Shown: positions 1 through 11,474 of the stretch, in pieces
Layout: every line of letters begins with the position of its first letter
Numbering within the stretch: the first letter of the stretch is position 1
Assembly (NCBI GenBank): GCA_904063045.1
Contig: CAJFCJ010000005.1
Span: forward strand, 420,685 to 484,684
Origin: Dimorphilus gyrociliatus
Lineage: Eukaryota > Annelida > Polychaeta > Dinophilidae
Length of the DNA stretch: 64,000 nt
Reading direction: 5' to 3'
Translations under genes and position numbers: made by a program
The notes under the pieces: generated by a model
Databases searched by the model: none
What the model saw: only the letters and a program-made list of their open reading frames with translations
Told to the model about the DNA's origin: nothing

Positions 1-332
1 CCGCTTGGTCCAGCAGCATAGGTTGGGTGAGTAACGATCTTTTCGAGACTGTAATCGGTGGGTTGTCCTTGTTGACGAGTGTCCTTATCGTGCATTCCCA
101 AAACAACCTTTCTGGTAGCTGGGGTTTGGCTAATAACGCAATGGGCAGCGGTCAAAACATATTTGTTGGAGACGACGACGGCTCCGCAAGAGTGAAAGTC
201 GGAGAAACTTTGCATAGATCCTTGCCATGGGTATTTGCCTGGTGGGCTAACATCGACTCCACCAACAATTCTGGCTGCTGGTTTAGCGTAAGAAAGGGCT
301 ACGAGAGCTGCTACGAGGATAAGGCACTTCAT
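1..332 (-). CDS. Trypsin/chymotrypsin-like serine protease, 5' part only
   Basis: The minus strand reads an uninterrupted 110 codons from the ATG at 332-330 to the window edge. Residues 1-16 are a typical signal peptide (MKCLILVAALVALSYA). They are followed by a short propeptide, the activation site RIVGG at 21-25, and the S1-family motif LTAAHC with the catalytic His at residue 64. The Asp and Ser of the triad lie outside the window. A secreted digestive-type endopeptidase is the likely role. Codons are much richer in C/G at third positions (GTC, ACC, AAG) than in every other gene here, which suggests a highly expressed gene. The open frame seen on the plus strand at 27-488 is only its antisense shadow. 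Confidence 0.93.
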   Translation of the reverse strand, partial: MKCLILVAALVALSYAKPAARIVGGVDVSPPGKYPWQGSMQSFSDFHSCGAVVVSNKYVLTAAHCVISQTPATRKVVLGMHDKDTRQQGQPTDYSLEKIVTHPTYAAGPS

Positions 333-1652
333 GTTGATGTGAAGAGATTGTGTTTTGCCTGGATATATATACTTTTCAAAAGATGTTGCACTGGTTGTTT
401 CTCATTGATATCACTGTTGATAGTCATTCAAATTGTAGTAGAAAGGAATTTGTTTTCTAATTTTAGAAAATTTGAATGTTATCAGTAAGTTTTCTTTTTA
501 ACTTTTCGTTTTCTGACAATTAAGTGTTTTTTTGTTCGAAAAACAATATGACTGTAATTTTTGAAAGATGATAAGGTGTCTTGAAAACGAGACTTTGTAA
601 TATGTTTGAACTATATAATGTTATTAATTATATGAAATATTTGTAAAATACTCAATTCAATGATTGTGAAGGTAAATAGCGTTTTGAATAATGATTTGTT
701 TTTTGCTTTGCTATTGTAATGTGTAAATTGAGATTTGATTTTGAAGATAATACTCTGTTTAATTTAATATGATAAGTTAAGTTTTAACGTTTAATTTACG
801 ATCTAGCGCAAAAGATTTCGTTTTGTTTTTATCTACATAGTTAGTTGATAAAATCAATATGAATAACATGTATTTTAATCATGAAAAATTTCAATTTTTT
901 TTGATAAAATGATAGTTTGAAATAACAGAAAATATTACCTTATGGTGTTTTTCGTGTGAAATTAATTGCTATTTTTATACATTTTGAGTTTTTCGCATAA
1001 AAGAAATCAATGAACTTTGATAGATAAAGGAATTGTTAAAATCTTACGTGATATAAATGTTTCAAGTCATCAGAATGGAAAATTATTGAATTATCATGTA
1101 TTTGTTTTATAAGTAGGAGTTTATTAATACAGTATACAAGCGGCATCTAGCGTAAATCAGATTTACTTTATGAGATATATAATGAAACGAATAGTTTCAT
1201 ATATTTTGTTATAATTATCATTTGTTTGCCGTTCTATGTCTACTAATTCTCCAAAACGCTTGTATTGTTGTTAAGCTACCCTTTTTTGGCAGTCATTCTC
1301 TCTTAGAAACGTAGTATATAACGTAATGGTTTACTTGAAGAGTACAAACATTGAATTCTATGAATTAAAGTGATTTAACATTTTCTAATTTGCATAAATT
1401 AAAATATTTGAAATTTTTAGCATTTCTGAATAGAAAGTTGAAAATTTGTGCTCTTAGAGACAATGTTAAAGAAATTTCCTTTTGTTAAACAACAATTGTT
1501 TTTTAGGTCTATACAAAGTATAAAAAGTACCTATATTTAATCTAAAGCTATTCGATTACAGCCTCATAGGGGTCGAAATTAGATTAATATTAAGCGCATG
1601 CGCACAAAACAATATTCGTTGTCTGCTCTCTTGTATTGGAGAATGAAATGCG
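333..1652. other. Intergenic, no gene seen
   Basis: AT-rich spacer between the protease 5' end and the first ZYG11-like gene, so it must hold both promoters. No coding frame or RNA gene is supported. It contains one CTCF-like motif near 1140 and a weaker relative (ATCTAGCGC) near 801-809. Confidence 0.7.
1139..1156 (+). promoter_or_regulatory. CTCF-like motif, site 1
   Basis: AGCGGCATCTAGCGTAA lies about 500 bp upstream of the first ZYG11-like ATG. It is one of five intergenic sites in this window sharing the pattern GNGNCMYCTAGYG. The pattern resembles the animal CTCF core GCGCCMYCTDSTGG. Binding is inferred only. Confidence 0.4.
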
Positions 1653-3772
1653 ATGTTAAGTCTACAGGATACAATAATTCGCTTCATAGGAAATAACTTT
1701 GAATTTGTATTTGAAAAGAATTGGATTGACGATATAACCATTCCTTTTACACTATCTGAAAAGATCTTTCATTTTTTGGAGAAAACTGGAGGAATTACAG
1801 AGAAAAGACTAAAATATTTCAGTTCGGATAGATGCCAATTATGGACCGTAAAATTGAACACGCATAATTATGAAGATGTATCGAATTTGTCGTTTTTGAA
1901 CGATCATCCATTGAAATCTATTAAGATTTTTAATGTTAATAAAGAGAAATTTGAATATATTTACGAAATTATTAAAGAGAGAGATTTAAAGGAATTAACG
2001 CTATGTCATGGAAAGTTTTGTGATAATAGTGAAAAAGACATATCCATATCAGAATCACTTTCCAGTATCGATCGTATAGCTGGATTCAAAAATCTTACTA
2101 AATTGAATTTAAGCTTTACAGATTTAACTGCAGATGGATTAAATCTGTTGTGCAGCAAATTGAAAGATTTACAAAATCTGAATATCTCTGGAACAAAAGT
2201 TTACAGTTTAGAAAGTTTACTACAATTGAAAAATCTTATAGTTTTTAAATATGAAGATAAACCTTTTTCATTCTATCCGAAAGATTTACTTGTATTGAAC
2301 AAATTGAGAAAATTAAGAGAGATTTATTTATACGATTATACTTATCTTCCTTATCACGAATACGTGCAAGATTTTAATAATTTGCTTTGTAATTGTTACT
2401 GGGAAAAACTGGAATATTTTTCAATTTATACAAGTCCAAAAATCGATTGTCAAGTTATAATGTAATAGTTGAAATTCAATTATTTCTACTATTAAAATTA
2501 ATATAACATTCTCCTATTTCGATTTACAGGAACTTTATCGATAAACATCCTCGATTAAAGCTCTTTAAAACTCAATATACAAGAACTTTAAAAGAAATTG
2601 CAAGAGCATCGAAACTCATCTTTCCAAGATTTCTTAAGGTAGTTTAAAATACACTTTAAATTATTATCGTATTGATAATATTCCCTCTATTTTCTTTTAT
2701 AAGAAATTGAATATTGACTGCTTGAACAACGAATTAACTCTATTTCAAAATCCAAAATTGTCCTGTCACGATTTAGATGAATTTCTAATTTTTCTCTGCA
2801 GTAACTTTAGACATCAGTCTAAGGAAACTAAGATTAGTATAGTTAAAAAGTTGGATGTAAAGAATTTGTTATTTGTAAGTATACTAGTAAAAAGTCTTTA
2901 GTCTGTAGAATATACCTTGATTGATATACTTTCTCTTCTTCTTCTTCTTTAGGTTATGAACAAGAGAATCCGCATTTTGAATGACAACTACTCTTATCAA
3001 ATGTCGAATCAAAGTGACATTTCAAATCTCGGATCGGTTATAGAAATTCTATCGCTAATGGACTACACACCAGAACATCAGATGGAATGGATAGAAATCT
3101 ATATATCTATATGCAAAATATTTAGCAGTCTAAGTAAGCATGATTCATTCCATTTGTTCTTAGGCTTTTACACGTTTTTAATGTAATACTTTAGCCGATT
3201 TGGATCTGGAACACTTTCCAATGCTCTTTCCATTGATAGAGATAATTGGTAAATACGATGGTCCACTCTTCTGGGTAAGGGCACATTTACTTTCCTTTAT
3301 ATAAAGCTTCCTCTAAATACATCCACTTTGCCTTTAGGTTGTTAATATAAAACAATTTGGATTAAAGTTAATCCATTGGTATAACTTTTTGGGATATAAT
3401 AACGGCAGACAACCACTAAGTATCCTAAAAAAGATGGTTAAACAGAATATCTTTAAATATGTAAGTTTTACCTTCCTCTTTCTCGCTTTTGAGTTATTTA
3501 TAGAAATACAATTTTTTCCCTTTGCCTTTTTTCATTTTCAGTTGGAAAAGGACGAAATAATGGATATAGTCAATATTATTAGAGATCATGTTTCGGAATA
3601 CTTTTCGGAAGATGATTATACTATGACAAATGACACTTTTAATAAGACAGTTAAAGACTACATTGATGTTTGCATTAGTGTTTTGGATAATCATAGACTT
3701 TACAGGGATTATTACATTCAATCATACACAGAGGATATAGACGTTTACGACTGTGACGAGATTGTCTCTTAA
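1653..3772 (+). CDS. ZYG11/ZER1-like LRR-armadillo protein, paralog 1
   Basis: Seven exons (1653-2461, 2530-2638, 2704-2874, 2953-3133, 3195-3274, 3338-3460, 3542-3772) join in phase to 567 aa. The start is the ATG of MLSLQDTIIRFIG, conserved in the paralogs. This N-terminal helix resembles the VHL-box-like EloB/C-binding helix of ZYG11 (LLDICLNFL). Residues about 100-290 hold leucine-rich repeats (NLTKLNLSFTDL, LQNLNISGTKV). An FIDKHPRL block follows, comparable to the end of the ZYG11 LRR domain, and the rest is helical, armadillo-like. In known families such proteins bring substrates to a CUL2-RBX1 ubiquitin ligase; ZYG11B and ZER1 bind glycine N-degrons. The protein is shorter than human ZYG11B (744 aa), mainly in the armadillo part. 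The same fold could serve another ligand. Sequence identity to ZYG11 is low. Confidence 0.75.
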
Positions 3773-5296
3773 AGAATCGTCGGGCGGATTTGGTACAATC
3801 TACAGAAATTGACACTTTGTTTTTATTAATCATAATATTATTAATCAAGTAGAAAGATCTGCATATAAACAGCATTAATCAAATGAGATCATTTAATATT
3901 TTAACGTGTACTATTCTCTTTGAAATCTTCATTGTATAAGTTTTTCTTTGCTATCTTACACAACAAATAGAAATGCTTACAATTGTTAATTAGATAGGAC
4001 TATTTCATAATGAAAGTATAATTGAATAGTTTCGATTACGTAACAAGTTTAAACTTATATCAACTAGTACTTTTAAAATGAAAGATGATAGTAAATAATG
4101 AAATTTTATGTGAAAACTTAAAGGTTCAATGGAAACAAAGTTTATACATTAGACATGAAACACGAAATATATTTCTTCTAGTTATTTAACTTTCCAAAAA
4201 CTGGTACAGTCTGTAAAAAAGAAAAGAAAACAAAACAATTGAAATCAATAATCGAAAACGTGATGGAAGTAATTTTACGAATTTAGAGATGACCTACTTT
4301 CATTGTTTCAACCAACGAAAAGTTCCGATCAGGCAAGAGTTAAAAGATCAAATTAAAGTATAAAAAATGTTAAAAAAATAGAAAAGAAAACCGTCAGCAC
4401 GTATCAAATAATACAAAAAAAGAATAGAATTGTATGTTTTAAAGGGAGTTCCTGTTTTTTACTTAATGAATACTCTTTCATATAAGTATAATAAGACAAT
4501 TAGAAGGTTCTTAATGACATTGTAGTATATATATATACAGTATATTCTAATTGTATACTTTTGAACAATAGATGTAATTATTAATCATTTTCATTCAATG
4601 AATACCTTCTGATTACTCTTTATCTACGTTTTTTGTAGATCATCAACTTTCTTTAGAGTTTGTTAAATATCTAAATAGTTCAAATAGAAAAGTTACTGTA
4701 TATACAGTATTAATAGCGTGTAAAACTGTTTGTAAAATGATAATACAAAATTAAATTATAGGCTTAATTTCAGAAATTGAATATCACTTGGTACAATACA
4801 AACATAGAACAAAGACAATGGAAAAAAAGATATCAAAGTTCTATAAGTTTAACCTTACTTATTAACTGTTGATGCCTGTACTATATAGACGAAACTTTAA
4901 GGTGACATTTTGTTCCAAAGTGTTCATCTTCAATTCACTATTGACCAGTTACTTAATCAGAGATAGTAAAACATTATTATTCCATCCTACTGTTTAACAT
5001 TGAAGGACGGAGAAAATAGAAGTAAAAATGACTAAATCTTTAATTATAAAAAGTTCTACGCTTCCTTTCTTAGATTTTAATTTTTATTCCTCTTTTATAT
5101 ATTTACTTCCATCTGTTTTGAAGAGGTACTGAAGGTAATAAACCCTTTATGTTACATACCTGAAATATTGTTAATACGTGAGTAATCTAAAGAATACATC
5201 CTTCGAAAAATCCAATGCTTTCTAGCATAGAAAAAATGACTGAAAATGTTATATTTAAGGCGTTTATATTCAAGTTTTTTAATCATTCAATTCAAA
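3773..5296. other. Intergenic, 1.5 kb, no gene seen
   Basis: Strongly AT-rich. No coding frame over about 60 codons with a plausible start is supported on either strand. It holds two copies of a palindrome-like motif TACTGTATATACAGTA or its half (around 4532-4546 and 4694-4710) that recurs in spacers elsewhere in the window. Confidence 0.6.
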
Positions 5297-5938
5297 ATGA
5301 AACAGTATCTTTCAAACATATTCTTTCTATCTGCTATAATTCTTTTCTTTTCTTCCTATTGTCTATCTTATCCCGCGGAAAGGAATAGTTTACAAGAAAG
5401 TATCGACAAGGAGAAAGAACTAAGACTCATCAAACTGAAAATCTTTCATCTCGGTGCAAATGCTAGAAAAGAAATGTCACATATTAAAATAAAGCTACTG
5501 GGTTTAGATCATCATTTTCAGATTGTCCTCGATAAGAAAATGTACAAGAACTGCTCTCTTTACTATTCAACAGAACAAGATAAATTTTGTTCAATCTTCA
5601 AAGGAAATATGAATATGGAAAACGAATTTAAATTTGCATATCATCTAATTCTAGCACTTAGAGAATACTTGAACATATTGAAAAGTGTAAATTGGATTCC
5701 TTCACATGTTGAAAAACCATTGATAAATTCTGAAAAGATAATATATAATAAATTGTTTGGAATTGAAGCGATATTGACAAATCTTATCGAAAGTGGTCTA
5801 AAATATAAGATAATATCATATTTATCTCAGGAGAGAGTAAACAATGAAGGATCCAACTGGAATAAGTTTTTAACTTATGTGCACGATGTAATGGTACTGG
5901 TGAATGTAATGAGAGAATATTCAAGAGAATGGGGATGA
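5297..5938 (+). CDS. Secreted all-helical protein, cytokine-like candidate
   Basis: Single-exon 213-aa protein. I start at the ATG at 5297 rather than the one at 5246, because it places a strong signal peptide (MKQYLSNIFFLSAIILFFSS) at the very N-terminus. After cleavage near residue 26, four long amphipathic helices are predictable at about 31-70, 108-134, 143-168 and 184-213. The loop between the first two carries the only two mature cysteines (86 and 98). Size, secretion, four-helix layout and a single possible disulfide match class I helical cytokines, but no family signature is recognisable by eye. The gene lies tail-to-tail with an orphan GPCR, 160 bp apart. It could equally be an unrelated helical secreted protein. 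Confidence 0.6.
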   Translation: MKQYLSNIFFLSAIILFFSSYCLSYPAERNSLQESIDKEKELRLIKLKIFHLGANARKEMSHIKIKLLGLDHHFQIVLDKKMYKNCSLYYSTEQDKFCSIFKGNMNMENEFKFAYHLILALREYLNILKSVNWIPSHVEKPLINSEKIIYNKLFGIEAILTNLIESGLKYKIISYLSQERVNNEGSNWNKFLTYVHDVMVLVNVMREYSREWG

Positions 5939-6098
5939 ATAAATTGAACTTTATACAAGAAAAGATAATATATATACAGTATATTTATAAATATAAATAC
6001 ATAAACAATTGAAGAAAAAAGGCGTTTCTTTCTATTATAGATAAAAGTAGTTAAGGAAGGAAGAGAAAGAAAAACCAAACAGATATTCCAATTGAACA

Positions 6099-7121
6099 CT
6101 ACCTTTTGAATAGATTCAAGAATTGATATCTAAATTTTCTACCAGTTAAACAATAAATATAAAAGTTAATGGCATAATTTGAAGTTGATATAAAACCAAA
6201 AATTATTCCCAATCTCAATACCTTAAATCCTTCTATTATTGAAATATCTGTTTTATAGTAATGAATATAAACAAATACACAACAAACTGGTATTGCCGCT
6301 ACAATAAAGTAAACTGAAACGCATATTAAAAGTATTGTCAATTGTCTGTTCCTTACGCCATTCCTTTCGATATTTTGTGATGTTAAACTCCTTCTTCTAT
6401 TCAACGCACTAATTAAGGTTTTTATAATAAGAAAATTCAATATAAAAATGAAAATCGATGGTATAAAATTACATATAGAAACATGAATTAGTGTATGAAC
6501 TTTACGAGAAAAGAAATCAACATTTTCAGTTGTATATTCGCATAGAAATAGAGAATTCCATTTATTCAAAGGATTCCTAAAGACTGTTGGCGATGAAAAT
6601 ACAAAAAAACTATGAGAATAATAAATTATTGGTAGGATAATTGCCAAACAACAATATAGTTTAGCTTTAAATTTTGTACAAATACGCTTAGCTCTCGTTG
6701 GAAAGAGAATAAATGCTGCTCTATCAGCAGTCATTGTAACTAAAATCCAAGAGCTCATAGTTGGAAACATATAGACGACTGTTTCGGAAAAGGAACAATG
6801 AAAATAATGCCAAACATTTGTGTTTGTTGTTATAAAAGGTTCCGTGTATTTTGTTATTTGAACAAGGCAAATGTTAATTAAAGAAATTGAATCGATAATA
6901 GCCAAAACTCTCAAGTAAAATGATGTTGTTGTATAGCTGAGTGAAGGTTTATTAAATATAATAAATGAAGAAATATTTCCAAAAATTCCAAAGAGAAATA
7001 TGAATAAATTAACAATTTTATGAGTAATAATAATACTTCTCATGCTAAAATCATCAAAAATCCATAAAGGAAATGTAAAGTTTGTAGAATTATTCATTGT
7101 AAATTGTAATGTAGTTTCCAA
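6099..7121 (-). CDS. Orphan class A (rhodopsin-like) GPCR
   Basis: Intronless 340-aa protein with seven hydrophobic segments. Visible landmarks are GNISSFIIF in TM1, a conserved Cys after TM2 (HCSFSE), a DRY-like ADRAAFILFP at the end of TM3, an AAIP proline in TM6, and NYAINFYIYCLTGRKFR in TM7 (NPxxY with Pro replaced by Ala at the usual place). N-glycosylation motifs NNST and NFT lie in the short N-terminus. The pattern fits peptide-receptor-like, lineage-expanded GPCRs of lophotrochozoans. The ligand cannot be told. It is convergent with the secreted helical gene at 5297-5938. Confidence 0.88.
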   Translation of the reverse strand: METTLQFTMNNSTNFTFPLWIFDDFSMRSIIITHKIVNLFIFLFGIFGNISSFIIFNKPSLSYTTTSFYLRVLAIIDSISLINICLVQITKYTEPFITTNTNVWHYFHCSFSETVVYMFPTMSSWILVTMTADRAAFILFPTRAKRICTKFKAKLYCCLAIILPIIYYSHSFFVFSSPTVFRNPLNKWNSLFLCEYTTENVDFFSRKVHTLIHVSICNFIPSIFIFILNFLIIKTLISALNRRRSLTSQNIERNGVRNRQLTILLICVSVYFIVAAIPVCCVFVYIHYYKTDISIIEGFKVLRLGIIFGFISTSNYAINFYIYCLTGRKFRYQFLNLFKR

Positions 7122-7656
7122 CTTTTATATTAAAACTAAACATCTTAACTGTCGGTTTTTCTCTTTATAGTCTTCAACTTTTTCAATTAAAATAATGTAG
7201 TAGTAACGCTCCCTTTCTCTATCTCTTTTGATTGATAAGAGAAAGACTTACAAATATGACATTAATAATATTTTCTGGGTTAGTGAACTGTATTTCGTAC
7301 AAGTATTAATAATGTTGCAAGCGTTTCTCATTGTTCAAGTGTATAGTATTAATTTATCATTCAATTCTCAATGACCTAATTTTTGTAAGGTTATAAAGAA
7401 TAAGGGACATGTTAGAAAACAAAATAAATTAACATAATAGGATCTTATGTTACCTTGTGTATATTTTTCATCATAGTTGACGGATACAATTACAATTAAA
7501 CTTGTATATATACTTTTTGTAGACCAGATAAGAAATTTAATGAATATTCATTCTTTATTCAGACTGTTAGAACAGTAACGTTTGTAGTAATTTGAAGATT
7601 CTTTAAAATGTTCTTACGATATAAAAAACAATCAATAATCACTTGATTTCATCGAA
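7122..7656. other. Intergenic, no gene seen
   Basis: Spacer upstream of the orphan GPCR and before the first tRNA-Ala. No coding frame is supported; it presumably contains the GPCR promoter. Confidence 0.6.
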
Positions 7657-7728
7657 GGGGAATTAGCTCAGCGGTAGAGCGCTCGCTTAGCATGCGAGAG
7701 GTCCCGGGATCGATCCCCGGATTCTCCA
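7657..7728 (+). tRNA. tRNA-Ala (AGC), copy 1
   Basis: Complete 72-nt cloverleaf including discriminator A. The acceptor GGGGAAT pairs with ATTCTCC, and the anticodon loop TTAGCAT gives AGC. A box and B box (GGGATCGATCCCC) are intact. A T-run follows (TTTTATTTTT) as the Pol III terminator. There is no intron. Confidence 0.97.
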
Positions 7729-8192
7729 GGTTTCTTTTATTTTTACGAAAATACTGCTTTTTTTTTCCTATTACAAATATTCTTTAATGATAATTCTTCA
7801 ACCATTTTTACAAGTAAAACAACTAACCTTCCATTATTATAAAACCTCCAGTATTATAAAAATGTACAGCAGTAGCGACATCTAGTGAATTTAATAACTT
7901 TACTCTATTAGAGGAGGTTTTTCATCTTTTGGGAAAGGAGAAGAAAGAGAGATGGAGGAGGAGGAAAAGGAAATGGAATAAATACAGTCATTTTACCATA
8001 TGAATGTTTATTATTAATGCTATTGAACTTGCCTCCAAATAGTTGAATACATTACATAAAAACTGTTGATAGGCCTTCTTCTCACTGATCGTCTTACAAA
8101 AGAGTTACGAATAGAGATGTATCAAGGTCGATTGTCATGTAAATTGCTGAAATATCTAAGAAACAATCAATACTGCAAGTGTTTTTACATCA
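7729..8192. other. Spacer with purine-rich tract and a CTCF-like motif
   Basis: No gene is supported. A G/A-only stretch (about 7932-7977) has a strongly asymmetric strand composition. The CTCF-like site GCGACATCTAGTGAA lies at 7875-7889. The short open frame starting at 8066 runs through the next tRNA and is not a gene. Confidence 0.6.
7874..7890 (+). promoter_or_regulatory. CTCF-like motif, site 2
   Basis: AGCGACATCTAGTGAA, the copy in this window closest to the CATCTAGTG form of the animal CTCF core. It lies between two identical tRNA-Ala genes. Confidence 0.4.
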
Positions 8193-8264
8193 GGGGAATT
8201 AGCTCAGCGGTAGAGCGCTCGCTTAGCATGCGAGAGGTCCCGGGATCGATCCCCGGATTCTCCA
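8193..8264 (+). tRNA. tRNA-Ala (AGC), copy 2
   Basis: Identical over all 72 nt to the copy at 7657-7728. The flanks are unrelated apart from a following T8 run, so the identity reflects gene conversion or strong selection rather than a long recent duplication. Confidence 0.97.
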
Positions 8265-8640
8265 GTGATGTACCTTTTTTTTGTTATCTCTTAAATATTC
8301 TTTATTTTTTTAAAATAATACTGAAAAGAAGAGAAATGTATGCTTGGTCTCATTTTATCTATTAATCTATCTATCCAGCTACCTTCCGTAGCCTTTTCAA
8401 GTATTATCTTTTCATAATCTTTTACAATAATCTATCAAAATCGTTATTATCAGTTAGCACTATTCGTTAAACTACATACACATAATGTTGAAATAATCTA
8501 TGTTTCGTGTTCAAGTTGGATAGTTGTTCTATTCCAGTTTCATTGTAATATTAATGACATTCCACGAAAGGAATTAATATTAATAAAGTAACATTCAAAA
8601 CAATACAATGGAATAATTGAAGTCATTTTGAATAAAAACA

Positions 8641-8712
8641 GGGGAATTAGCTCAGCGGTAGAGCGCTCGCTTAGCATGCGAGAGGTCCCGGGATCGATCC
8701 CCGGATTCTCCA
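8641..8712 (+). tRNA. tRNA-Ala (AGC), copy 3
   Basis: Third identical 72-nt copy, followed by ATTTTTG as terminator. It lies 152 bp downstream of the stop codon of the minus-strand ZYG11-like paralog 2. Confidence 0.97.
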
Positions 8713-8864
8713 GTTGATTATGATTTTTGCCAAAGTTTATTCAATTCATTAGTAAATTTTCATTCAATTCTCTTGAACAAACCATAATTTTTTTCAAGTG
8801 GAAAAGTTTATTTAATGAATAAAACAAAACCATAAAAAAAAACAATTCTTAACAAATTAACAAG

Positions 8865-10885
8865 TCATTTTGTTGAGATAAAATGATTTTTAAAATAGTC
8901 AATTTTCTTATCTAAAGTTAAAAGTTTAGGTTCGCAGTGAATACAATTTCCGGGTTTTCTATTAACACAAAGTATGGATATACAGATATTAATCCTTCTG
9001 AGTAAATTCGCTTTTTCATATCTAGAAAATACGGTAGCGGATTTATAATTTTGATGTAAAATTTCAACAATATTTAAAACTTGTAAAATTTCATTCTTCT
9101 TTAACTGATTGATTAAAAAAAAAAAGTAAATTGTACCAAAAAGGCCTATTGGATTATGTTTATGAATATTTTACCTTAATAAATCCAGAATCTTTGAATA
9201 TCTTTGATAAAAGTATAGAATTTCTTTCCAAATAAGATAAATACGGTTGAAGTCTAATAAGGCTCATACCTAGAGTAGTTTTCTTCCTTAGCTTGTATAT
9301 ATTATTGTATTAAAATTTCCATAATTAATTAGAAAGTGTATGAAAACTTACAATATTAATTAAATAGTAACGCTCTAATAACAATTGGATTAAAATCTCG
9401 TAATGAACATCTTCGAAATATATATATCTTTCGGTAGATTTTAAATATAATATTGAACAGGCTGCATCGACGAATCGTATCCAATGAACTTGATTATTTG
9501 GTAAAACTTTTAACCAATTAAGAAATATCAATATATATCTAAAATTATGATTCTTTTCAAGGTCAAAGTCATTTTCCGAGTGAACAAAATTTTCGTAATG
9601 AATATTATCGATTAAAATCTGAAAGGTAATATGATTTTGATGAAGAAAGGCGGAGAAAGATAATAAAAAATATGATATTACCTTAAAAAGGTCATCGGTA
9701 TTAATTGATTTAAAGAAGGCTATCCTTTCATCGATTGTCTTGTGTTTGAGTATAAGGTACATTTCATAGAAAAAGTGAAAATTACCAACAGATTGAAATC
9801 CTGATGTAGTTATTAGAGTTAATTCGTAGTTAAAATCAATACTGTTGTCGCTTCCCTAAATTGAAATTAAAAGTAAACGAATGAAAATAAAGAAGAAGAG
9901 GAAATTAACCACAAGTCTTGGAAATAATACGGGCGTTACTTTTGTGAAATTTGAACGATTTTCACCAATAATTTGATCTATATGTAGTACTTTCAAATAT
10001 TTATGATTATCGATAAATAACCTTTAATAAAGAGGATTATATTAATTGACTTGAATATATATATATATATATATAAAACAATATATTTACGTACCTAATA
10101 CTAGATTCATCTATCTTTGAACATCCCGATAGACTAAAGTATTGTATATCTTTCCAATAGATATTATGAAATATATCCTTTATCCAATCGCTATTCACCT
10201 TATATTTCCAAGAAATGTTGTTTGAAAATTCAATTTTTATTAATTGAGGTATCTTTTTCAAATGGTTAACTTCGTTATAGTTAATACCGTTCTTTAGTGA
10301 AGAAAACTCTATTAAAGAGAGTTTAGTGAGCTTTGGAACGTGTTTTAACGTTTTTACAATAGTCTTTGAAATATTTAAATCTTCTAATAACGTAAACTTA
10401 TTACAGACAATCTTTAGGCAATTATCATTAAAGTTTGTAGAGATAACGTGTAATTTTGTCAAGTTTTTAAATCTAGATATTAATTTTATTGCTTTAGTCG
10501 GCTTGTCTTCTAATAGTCTTCTTTTAATGGTTAAACTACATTTTATCAAAGTTAATTCTCTTAAATCAGATTCCCTTAAATACTTAATCCAATCGGATAA
10601 TCCAAATTTTTGAATATGATTCACGTATAAAGTTTTTATATTCCAATTTTTCATAAAGGAAAAACACGAACATTTTCCAATACGCGTACCGTTGAACTTG
10701 ACATTCTCCATATAAATATTATCAGTATTGAACAATTGAATATCTTCTTCGCTAATTCCATAACTTTTCGTATCCAAAAACCTAAAAATCTTTTCTGCAA
10801 GATAGAATGGAATTTTCCTTTCCTTCAGAGTTAATTTAGGATTATCCTTAATGTAAAAAAGTATTATTTCTTGCAAAGAAAGCAT
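8865..10885 (-). CDS. ZYG11/ZER1-like LRR-armadillo protein, paralog 2
   Basis: Six exons from 5' to 3' (10885-10095, 10021-9910, 9855-9682, 9618-9352, 9291-9175, 9104-8865) give 566 aa in phase. The protein begins MLSLQEIILFYIKDN. LRR units include LEDLNISKTIVKTL and IQYFSLSGCSKID, the latter matching the last LRR of ZYG11 proteins, then LFIDNHKYLKVLHI. The C-terminal half is helical with a conserved TTLGMSLI segment. Introns are 53-73 bp. The 63-bp intron 9619-9681 keeps the frame open, so retention would insert 21 residues. Two exons that are separate in paralogs 1, 3, 4 and 5 are fused here (267 nt). Confidence 0.75.
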
Positions 10886-11433
10886 AGTCTCTTTGTTATT
10901 GTCAATTGTTATTGTCGGCCATAGTTAAAAATGAGTCATTGTATAGTATTGATCTGATCTATATTGATAAATGATGTTATATTACGTAACCACTTAGCAG
11001 GATAGTTTTAATATAAAACTTTATATTGAAAAAAGACTTTGTACTAATAATCTAACGTCTCGAACACGTAATAGTCTGCAAAGGAGAAGAATTTGTACAA
11101 AGGCATTTGCCTCTTATATATTGTATACTGTATTTTTTTTATATATGGACAGTTTGACACTTCTTCGAATAGCAGAAGCAATAACAGACAAACTTTATAC
11201 ATTATTCAAACACGTAAATTATATAATATATCTAAAAAGTGTCATATTTTCCATTTTTACACTCGTTTTAATATGTTTTTTTAATAGAAATTTTATCAAT
11301 GAATTTAATAGTAAAAAGGATAGTTTTCTCTTTTTTTAGATTAGTTAATTTCTGTTGTATAAAGCTTGATTAGTTACTAATCTAACTAGGTTAACCGCAT
11401 TCATCCTATACAAAGTAATATATACTGTATTAC

Positions 11434-11474
<41 letters not shown>

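Noticed and set aside
27-488. Plus-strand open frame of 153 codons
   Set aside because: It is antisense to the trypsin-like exon, whose minus-strand translation shows a signal peptide, RIVGG and LTAAHC.
8066-8365. Open frame of 99 codons
   Set aside because: It reads through the second tRNA-Ala gene; the apparent protein sequence is the tRNA.
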